From assembly GCA_003162555.1 (NCBI GenBank), contig PMNQ01000227.1, forward strand, positions 13,358 to 24,673: a stretch of 11,316 bases of DNA, given 5' to 3'. A program made the translations under genes and the position numbers. Below the pieces are notes generated by a model. That model was not told the origin of the DNA and made no database searches. It saw nothing but the letters and a program-made list of their open reading frames with translations. The stretch is from Gammaproteobacteria bacterium. GTDB taxonomy: Bacteria > Pseudomonadota > Gammaproteobacteria > Steroidobacterales > Steroidobacteraceae. This document shows, in pieces, positions 6,440-11,316 of the stretch (position 1 is its first letter; the number at the start of each line of letters is the position of its first letter).

Positions 6440-7582
6440 TCATGGCGCGCGCCTCTGCAGGCGCTCGCGCAGCAGCGCGGTCTTGCTGTAGACGCTGTCG
6501 CGCGTCAGGTAGCAGCCCTGCAGGTGGCGGGGGTGACGCGCCGAGGCGTATCCGCTGCGGCCGTGCAGCACGCGTTGATTGTCGAACAGCGCCAGATCAC
6601 CGTCCTCGAGACGCGTTGCCAGCTGGAATCGGCTCTCACGCAGCAGTTGCGCAAAACGCCGGTAGGCAGCGTAGTACGCCACGCACTCCGCGGCTGGCAG
6701 GCGCAATGGCTGTATCGAGCGATTGTTGTACGCAACCGCCGCAATCTCGCCGCTGCATGACAGTTCAATCAATGGCCGCTCGGCGTACAAGTCCGCACCC
6801 GTTCCCTGATACCGAAACGGCACCGCCGTGCGGGTCAACAGCGCGAAAGCCGCAGGTTCGGCATCGCGAAGTTGTGCGGCCAGCGCAAATCCGTCGGCAA
6901 ACAGACTGTCGCCACCGTCGGGTGCGGCGAGCAGCGTATGCAGTGCCTGGAATCCGGGCACGGGTTCGCGGTAGGGATTGTCCAGGTGCAGGCCCAGGCC
7001 GCGGTCGGAAAACGCGAGGTTCTCCGGTTGTTCCACCGCGCGCACGTCAAACAGGCGACCGTAGTTGGTCTCGGCGACCTGGCCCACCACGCCCATGGCC
7101 TCAAGGATCGCGCCGTCGACGCGCGGGACTTCACGCAGGAATGCCAGTCCATCCTGCAGGAGCCGCGTCATCCAGTCGAGCTGCGCTGCATGGTCCGATT
7201 GCAGTTGCTTCCAGGAGAGCCAGGCGAAGTCCCGGTGAGCTGCGAGCTTTGCGCCCTCGAGCCAGGGCCGCGGCTTAAGTTCGGGCCGGTCATGCCGGCC
7301 GGCAGCATAGTCGTACAGCCAGTCCAACGGTATCGTTGAGGTGCGCGTCTCGTCCTGCCAGCTGATGCTCGCGGCCGCGCCGTTTAGCGTGGCGCCGTGG
7401 ATGCGCGGATCGGGCGGCAGATCCGTCACATCGATCAGGCGCTGGCCGCTGTGGCGCTCGCGATCCTCGGGCAGATTGTCGCGCAGCCAGATGCTCGCGA
7501 ATTCGCCGATGGTGCCGTCGCTCCATTGCACCGTGAGGAGCGAGGGTTGCGCATCCACGCGGGTCGCCGCAGGCGCGCTCAT
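6440..7582 (-). CDS. tmpA: TmpA-like Fe(II)/2-oxoglutarate oxygenase (gamma-butyrobetaine hydroxylase fold)
   Basis: This 380-residue enzyme of the BBOX/TauD superfamily has the N-terminal GBBH-like domain (about 15-105, with IWLRDN at 31-36) and a double-stranded beta-helix catalytic domain. Iron ligands are His199 and Asp201 (LHLDNPYREP) and His340 (RVLHGRSGY). Arg352 in RHLQGCY is the likely 2-oxoglutarate carboxylate binder. ETNYGRLFDV (171-180) is typical of trimethylammonium-binding family members. The enzyme could be annotated as gamma-butyrobetaine hydroxylase, but the next gene is a PhnZ/TmpB-type HD oxygenase. That pair defines the TmpA-TmpB route, in which TmpA hydroxylates C1 of 2-(trimethylamino)ethylphosphonate. 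The Cys residues that bind zinc in the N-terminal domain of animal BBOX are absent (WLRDNLPED). The ATG overlaps the symporter stop (ATGA, 7579-7582), with GGAAGG 9 nt upstream. The family and fold are certain; the exact substrate is inferred from the pairing. Confidence 0.82.
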   Translation of the reverse strand: MSAPAATRVDAQPSLLTVQWSDGTIGEFASIWLRDNLPEDRERHSGQRLIDVTDLPPDPRIHGATLNGAAASISWQDETRTSTIPLDWLYDYAAGRHDRPELKPRPWLEGAKLAAHRDFAWLSWKQLQSDHAAQLDWMTRLLQDGLAFLREVPRVDGAILEAMGVVGQVAETNYGRLFDVRAVEQPENLAFSDRGLGLHLDNPYREPVPGFQALHTLLAAPDGGDSLFADGFALAAQLRDAEPAAFALLTRTAVPFRYQGTGADLYAERPLIELSCSGEIAAVAYNNRSIQPLRLPAAECVAYYAAYRRFAQLLRESRFQLATRLEDGDLALFDNQRVLHGRSGYASARHPRHLQGCYLTRDSVYSKTALLRERLQRRAP

Positions 7583-8799
7583 CGCAGTTCGCCTTCCCAG
7601 CGCGACACGACTGCAACCGCGACGCTGTTGCCGACCACATTGGTGGCGGAACGACCCATGTCGAGGAAATGATCAATGCCAAGGAGCAGTACCAGTCCGC
7701 CCTCCGGTATGCCAAATTGGGGCAACGTGGCGGCGATCACCACGAGCGAGGCTCGCGGCACGCCGGCCATGCCCTTCGAGGTCAGCATCAGGATCGCCAG
7801 CATCAGGATCTGCTGGCCTGCGGACAGGTGTATGCCGTAGGCCTGCGCGATGAACAGGCTGGCGAACGTGCAATACATCATCGAGCCGTCGAGATTGAAC
7901 GAGTAACCGACCGGGAGCACGAAACTGGCGATGCGGTTGCTGCAGCCAAAGCGCTCGAGCTGCTCGAGTGTCTTGGGGTAAGCCGCTTCGGAGCTGGCGG
8001 TCGAAAAAGCCAGCAGCAGCGGATCGCGTACGCTGCGCAGCAGCTGCAGTACGCGCCGGCCGATGAAAAGCCCGCCGAGCGCGGCCAGTACACCCCACAG
8101 CACCAGCAGCGCAAAATAAAATTCGCCCATGAACACGCCGTAAACCTGCAGGACGCCCAGGCCCTGCTTCGCCACCGTGGCGGCCAGCGCACCAAATACG
8201 GCCAGCGGCGCAAACAACATCACGTAGCTGGTGACCTTGAGCATGATGTGCGAAACCGCATCGAGCACATCGACCAGTGCGCGCGCCCGCTCGCCCAGCG
8301 CGGCGGTGGCGGCGCCGAAGAACAATGAGAACACGACAATCTGCAGGATCTGATTGCGCGCCATCGCGTCGGCGATGCTTTCGGGAAATGTATGGCCGAT
8401 GAAATCGTTGAGCGATAGTCCGCCCGCGGCCACTTCGCCATGCGCCGCGGCGTCGGGAAGGGGAATGTGCAGTGCTGTGCCGGGCTTGAACAGGTTGACC
8501 AGCAGGAGTCCCAGCGTCAACGAGATCAGCGAGGCGAACATGAACCAGCCGAATGCCTTGAGTCCTACGCGGCCAACCGTGCCCAGATCGCCCATTTTCG
8601 CGATGCCGACGACCAGTGTCGAAAACACCAGCGGGGCGATGATCATCTTGATCAGCCGCAGGAAGATGCCGGGAAGCAGTTCAGCGGTGGTGGCGAAAGC
8701 CGCCGCGTGCTGCGGGAATGAATTGAAGATCAGCAGGCCCAGGCATACGCCCAGCACCAGTCCCAGCAGAATCAGCTTGGTCAGCCTTGTCGACTGCAA
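7579..8799 (-). CDS. Dicarboxylate/amino acid:cation symporter (DAACS/SDF family, GltP/DctA-like)
   Basis: This inner-membrane secondary transporter is about 406 residues from the preferred TTG at 8799. A TTG at 8823 is the other possible start, limited by an in-frame TAA at 8827-8829, but its AAGG is only 1 nt away. The 8799 start has AGGA 7 nt upstream. From that start, the serine-rich hairpin is AFSTASSEA (264-272) and the unwound helix 7 is GYSFNLDGS (298-306). The helix 8 substrate and sodium residues are in DHFLDMGRSATNVVGN (376-391). Asp380 and Arg383 match the amino-acid-binding Asp394 and Arg397 of GltPh, while GN at 390-391 (GltPh has GD) is DctA-like. An acidic amino acid or dicarboxylate, carried with Na+ or H+, is the expected substrate. 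It is first in the phosphonate operon and overlaps the tmpA-like gene by ATGA. Why a carboxylate carrier leads this operon is unclear; it might import a co-metabolite or have drifted to a new substrate. Confidence 0.88.
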   Translation of the reverse strand: MQSTRLTKLILLGLVLGVCLGLLIFNSFPQHAAAFATTAELLPGIFLRLIKMIIAPLVFSTLVVGIAKMGDLGTVGRVGLKAFGWFMFASLISLTLGLLLVNLFKPGTALHIPLPDAAAHGEVAAGGLSLNDFIGHTFPESIADAMARNQILQIVVFSLFFGAATAALGERARALVDVLDAVSHIMLKVTSYVMLFAPLAVFGALAATVAKQGLGVLQVYGVFMGEFYFALLVLWGVLAALGGLFIGRRVLQLLRSVRDPLLLAFSTASSEAAYPKTLEQLERFGCSNRIASFVLPVGYSFNLDGSMMYCTFASLFIAQAYGIHLSAGQQILMLAILMLTSKGMAGVPRASLVVIAATLPQFGIPEGGLVLLLGIDHFLDMGRSATNVVGNSVAVAVVSRWEGELR

Positions 8800-8806
8800 G
8801 TGCCCG

Positions 8807-8810
8807 TCCT
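8807..8810 (-). promoter_or_regulatory. Ribosome binding site deciding the symporter start
   Basis: AGGA on the minus strand lies 7 nt before the TTG at 8797-8799. The upstream TTG at 8821-8823 has only an AAGG one base away, too close to work. This favours the shorter protein by 8 residues, although both starts remain possible. Confidence 0.5.
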
Positions 8811-8882
8811 GAATTTCGGCCAAGCCTTAGGCCGCGCGCGGCAGAGTATACGGGCTCCGGTCGCGGGTCAGGATGTACCGGA

Positions 8883-8930
8883 TATTACTATTATATAAAC
8901 AATGTCTTACGCAGTAATAATCATGTAATA
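8883..8930. repeat. TATTAC repeat cluster around the operon promoter, candidate operator
   Basis: Three copies of one hexamer surround the promoter: TATTAC on the plus strand at 8883-8888, and its complement GTAATA at 8914-8919 and 8925-8930. The last two are 11 bases apart, about one helical turn. The short inverted repeat TTAC-GCA-GTAA (8907-8917) overlaps the -35 region. This fits a regulator binding site at the promoter, but AT-rich DNA produces such words easily. Confidence 0.35.
8890..8918 (-). promoter_or_regulatory. Predicted sigma-70 promoter of the symporter-tmpAB-MFS operon
   Basis: The minus strand carries an exact TATAAT -10 box (+ strand 8890-8895). Seventeen bases upstream is ATTACT (+ strand 8913-8918), a 3-of-6 match to TTGACA. 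The surrounding 60 bases are strikingly AT-rich compared with the rest of the window. Transcription would begin near 8883, giving a leader of about 60-85 bases. The poor -35 suggests that an activator is needed. Confidence 0.55.
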
Positions 8931-8947
8931 TAGCACTACAATTCCGA

Positions 8948-10270
8948 TCATCCGCTCAACATGCGCACCGCCGCCGCGCCCATGACGCACGCGGCGGCAG
9001 CGCCCAGCACAAGTATCGTGCGGCTGGCGCGGTACGGTCCGAGCACGGCGTGGCGCGATGCCAGGACCAGCACCATGATGATGAGCGGCACCGCCACGAC
9101 GCCGTTGATCACGGCGCTCCAGAACAGCGCGCGCATCGGACTGATCGGCAAATCCTGGATCACCAGCGCCGCCAGCACGCTTACGACAATGACACCGTAG
9201 AAGCCGCGCGCGTCGGTCGCGCGCCGCTCCAGACCCCACTGCCAGTGCATGACTTCGGCGATCGCGTACGCGCCCGACGCGGCCAGCACCGGCACGCCGA
9301 TCAAACCGACACCCAGTATCCCCAACGCGAACAGCAGAAAGGCGAAGTCGCCCGCCAGGGGGCGCAATGCGCTCGCGGCCTGGGCCGCGGTGTCTATGCG
9401 AGTGATGCCGGCGGCATGCAGCGTGACCGCGGCCGCCAGCATGATGAAATAAGCCGTAGCGTTCGAGTAGAACATGCCGATCCATGTATCCCAGCGGATG
9501 CGGCGCAGCTCGCGCCCGGCGGGCGCGGGCTCGCGAAGGAGCGACGCGGCGCGCGGCTCCGCATCCATGTCCTCGACTTCCTGCGATGCCTGCCAGAAGA
9601 ACAGATACGGGCTGATGGTCGTGCCGAACACGGCAACGATCACCGTTACCGCCGAACCATCGAACCTGAAATCCGGCCAAACAGTGCGCAGCGCGACTTC
9701 GCGCCACGGCACATGCACGGTAAACAGCACCGCGGCATAGGCGAGCAGCGATACCGTCAGCCATTTCAGGAAATACACGTAACGGTGATAGGGCACGAAC
9801 ACCTGCGCCAGCAGCGTCGCCGCGGCGAAGGCCACCGTCATGGCATGCCGGTTGATACCTGTTACCAGTTCGGCCGTCTCACCCATCGCGGCCACATCGG
9901 CCGCGATGTTGAGTATGTTGGCCAGCACCAGCAGCAGCACCGCACTGCCCACAAGGAGCGGTGGGAACACGGCCGCCATGTTCGCCGCCAGGCCTCGGCC
10001 TGTGACACGGCCGATGCGTGCGCACATCGACTGCACCGCCGCCATCAGCGGCAGCGACAGCGGCATGGTCCACAGCATGTTCAGTCCGTACTGGGCGCCG
10101 GCCTGCGCATACGTGGCGATGCCGCTCGGATCGTCATCGGCGGCACCGGTGATGAAGCCCGGACCGACGCGCGCGAGCGGGTTTTCTCGCAGGCGCTCAA
10201 GCCAGGAACTCTTCACCATGGCCGCAACTTGCCACAATCCCGCGTGATACGCACGTCCGCCACTCACCAT
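8948..10270 (-). CDS. Divergent Nramp-family metal ion transporter
   Basis: This is a 440-residue (or 423 from the ATG at 10219) inner-membrane protein with about 11 helices of the Nramp fold. Helix 1 has GAADDDPSGIATY (42-54), where classical Nramp has a DPGN motif: Asp47 is kept and Asn is replaced by Gly50. Helix 6 reads FGTTISPYLFF (215-225), where classical MntH has an MPH motif, so the metal-binding Met becomes Ser220 and His becomes Tyr222. The soft sulfur ligand that favours Mn2+ and Fe2+ is therefore missing. This is the kind of change reported for Nramp-related magnesium transporters, so Mg2+ or another hard cation is possible. I prefer the ATG at 10270 because GAGG lies 10 nt before it; the internal ATG at 10219 has no clear ribosome site. 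The stop is 124-148 bases upstream of the symporter start on the same strand, with a separate promoter between. Its 5' end is divergent from pcaF across 43 bases. Confidence 0.85.
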   Translation of the reverse strand: MVSGGRAYHAGLWQVAAMVKSSWLERLRENPLARVGPGFITGAADDDPSGIATYAQAGAQYGLNMLWTMPLSLPLMAAVQSMCARIGRVTGRGLAANMAAVFPPLLVGSAVLLLVLANILNIAADVAAMGETAELVTGINRHAMTVAFAAATLLAQVFVPYHRYVYFLKWLTVSLLAYAAVLFTVHVPWREVALRTVWPDFRFDGSAVTVIVAVFGTTISPYLFFWQASQEVEDMDAEPRAASLLREPAPAGRELRRIRWDTWIGMFYSNATAYFIMLAAAVTLHAAGITRIDTAAQAASALRPLAGDFAFLLFALGILGVGLIGVPVLAASGAYAIAEVMHWQWGLERRATDARGFYGVIVVSVLAALVIQDLPISPMRALFWSAVINGVVAVPLIIMVLVLASRHAVLGPYRASRTILVLGAAAACVMGAAAVRMLSG

Positions 10271-10313
10271 TGACGGCCCGCCTCACTTATCATTGCCTCC
10301 GGAGCAAAGCCCT
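10271..10313. promoter_or_regulatory. Short divergent gap between the Nramp gene and pcaF
   Basis: Only 43 bases separate the two starts if the Nramp gene begins at 10270. GGAG at 10301-10304 lies 9 nt before the pcaF ATG and is its ribosome site. On the other strand GAGG (+ strand 10281-10284) serves the Nramp start. I could not find a convincing -35/-10 pair, so the pcaF promoter may lie inside the Nramp coding region. Confidence 0.4.
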
Positions 10314-11316
10314 ATGGATCACCCCACCACTGCCGTTTTCATCTGCGACGCGCTGCGCACGCCGATCGGCCGCTATGGCGGGGCACTGGCGTCAGTACGT
10401 ACCGATGAGCTGGGTGCCGTGCCACTACGCGGCCTGATGGCGCGCCACCCGCAGCTCGACTGGGAGCAGCTCGATGAGGTGTATCTCGGCTGCGCCAACC
10501 AGGCTGGCGAAGACAACCGCAACGTAGCGCGCATGAGCCTGCTGCTCGCCGGATTGCCGATGAGCGTGCCGGGCGTGACGATCAACCGGTTGTGCGGATC
10601 GGGCATGGATGCGGTGGGTAGCGCGGCGCGCGCCATCCAGTCGGGTCAGCTCGACCTGGCGCTGGCCGGCGGCGTGGAGTCCATGACGCGCGCGCCGCTG
10701 GTGATGGCCAAGGCCGACGCAGCGTTCGGCCGCGAGCAACGCCTGGAAGACAGCACGCTCGGCTGGCGCTTCGTGAACCCGCAGTTCAGGGATCGCTTCG
10801 GCGTCGATTCCATGGCGGAAACCGCGGAAAACGTCGCCACCGAGTTTGGCGTGTCGCGCGAGGGCCAGGACGCTTTCGCGCTGCGTAGCCAGCAGCGCGC
10901 GGCGCAGGCGCACGCGCGCGGCTATTTCGCCGCGGAAATCGTCGCGGTCAATGTCCCGGGCCGCAAGGGAGCGGCCGCGCTCAACGTGCGACACGATGAG
11001 CACATCCGCGCCGATGCGACGCAGGCGGCCCTGGCGCGGTTGGCGCCACTCGTGCGCACGCCGGGCACCGTGACTGCCGGCAACGCCTCGGGCATCAACG
11101 ACGGTGCCTGCGCGCTACTGCTGGCGTCGGAACGCGCGGTGCAACGGCACGGGCTGACGCCGCGCGCGCGCGTGCTGGGCATGGCGACGGCCGGCGTGGC
11201 GCCGCGCATCATGGGCATGGGGCCGGTGCCTGCGACGCGGCGGCTGTGCGAGCGCCTGCAACTGCAGCCCGGCGATTTCGACGCGATCGAGCTCAATGAG
11301 GCCTTCGCGGCCCAGG
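10314..11316 (+). CDS. pcaF: Beta-ketoadipyl-CoA thiolase, partial (3' end beyond the window)
   Basis: The frame is open from the ATG at 10314 to the right edge, giving 334 residues of an expected 400 or so. It is a class II thiolase: nucleophile Cys94 in NRLCGSGMDA (91-100), AGGVESM (118-124), TAGNASGINDG (254-264) and NEAFAAQ (328-334). The C-terminal GHP histidine and second catalytic Cys lie outside the window. The segments GCANQAGEDNRNVARM (59-74) and LGWRFVNP (149-156) are characteristic of PcaF/PaaJ-type beta-ketoadipyl-CoA thiolases rather than general acetoacetyl-CoA thiolases. The reaction splits beta-ketoadipyl-CoA with CoA into succinyl-CoA and acetyl-CoA, the last step of protocatechuate or phenylacetate breakdown in the cytoplasm. 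GGAG 9 nt upstream supports the start. No other beta-ketoadipate genes are visible; they may follow downstream. Confidence 0.88.
   Translation, partial: MDHPTTAVFICDALRTPIGRYGGALASVRTDELGAVPLRGLMARHPQLDWEQLDEVYLGCANQAGEDNRNVARMSLLLAGLPMSVPGVTINRLCGSGMDAVGSAARAIQSGQLDLALAGGVESMTRAPLVMAKADAAFGREQRLEDSTLGWRFVNPQFRDRFGVDSMAETAENVATEFGVSREGQDAFALRSQQRAAQAHARGYFAAEIVAVNVPGRKGAAALNVRHDEHIRADATQAALARLAPLVRTPGTVTAGNASGINDGACALLLASERAVQRHGLTPRARVLGMATAGVAPRIMGMGPVPATRRLCERLQLQPGDFDAIELNEAFAAQ

Noticed and set aside
6019..7278. A 419-codon plus-strand open frame opposite the HD-HAD and TmpA-like genes
   Set aside because: It has no recognisable domain, is Arg/Ala/Pro-rich as antisense frames in GC-rich DNA are, and lies over two minus-strand genes with intact catalytic motifs.
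6440..7582. Carnitine biosynthesis gamma-butyrobetaine hydroxylase as the final call
   Set aside because: No carnitine genes are nearby, and the coupled neighbour is a PhnZ/TmpB-like oxygenase, which makes a phosphonate substrate more likely. It is not fully excluded.
9050..10273. A 407-codon plus-strand open frame opposite the Nramp gene
   Set aside because: Its composition is His/Arg/Gln-rich with no hydrophobic or domain pattern. The minus-strand frame is a clear membrane transporter.
10425..11003. Minus-strand open frame of 192 codons at the right end
   Set aside because: It lies opposite the thiolase, whose Cys94 and NEAFA motifs prove the plus frame.
1..11316. Mobile elements, CRISPR arrays, tRNA or rRNA genes
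   Set aside because: I found no transposase, regularly spaced repeats, or tRNA/rRNA-like sequence. Apart from one AT-rich promoter segment the composition is uniform.

Overview
The window is GC-rich, densely coding DNA from a proteobacterium. Short intergenic gaps, ATGA stop/start overlaps, TTG starts, a beta-ketoadipate thiolase and DevBCA-type export genes point to a soil or water Gammaproteobacterium (perhaps Steroidobacter/Nevskia-like) or Betaproteobacterium. The lineage is a guess from protein style. I see no rRNA, tRNA, CRISPR array or insertion sequence.

Layout. (1) 1-867, minus: the N-terminal part of a PAS-domain sensor kinase-like protein that runs off the left edge. Its H-box lacks the phospho-accepting histidine. 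(2) 1045-3859, plus: a three-gene operon joined by ATGA overlaps, encoding a DevC/FtsX-type ABC permease (TTG start), a MacB/DevA-type ATPase and an HlyD-type lipoprotein adaptor. Together they form a tripartite exporter whose outer-membrane partner is not in the window. (3) 3890-8799 (or 8823), minus: a compact four-gene operon read right to left, encoding a dicarboxylate/amino-acid:cation symporter, a gamma-butyrobetaine-hydroxylase-like Fe(II)/2OG oxygenase (TmpA-like), an HD-domain diiron oxygenase (TmpB/PhnZ-like) fused to a HAD phosphatase domain, and an OPA-family MFS transporter. An AT-rich promoter with an exact TATAAT box and repeated TATTAC elements sits in front of it. (4) 8948-10270, minus: a divergent Nramp-family metal transporter with an altered metal site. 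(5) 10314 to the right edge, plus: pcaF, beta-ketoadipyl-CoA thiolase, truncated by the window.

The most interesting part is region 3. A BBOX-type hydroxylase next to a PhnZ-type HD diiron oxygenase is the signature of the TmpA/TmpB oxidative route for 2-(trimethylamino)ethylphosphonate. In that route TmpA hydroxylates C1 and TmpB breaks the C-P bond, giving glycine betaine and phosphate. Here TmpB carries an intact C-terminal HAD phosphatase domain. The last gene is an OPA transporter that keeps both arginines that bind the phosphoryl group in GlpT, which fits uptake of the phosphonate. The result looks like a self-contained import-and-oxidise module for an organophosphonate, with an unexplained added phosphatase activity. 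The role of the symporter gene that leads the operon is open.
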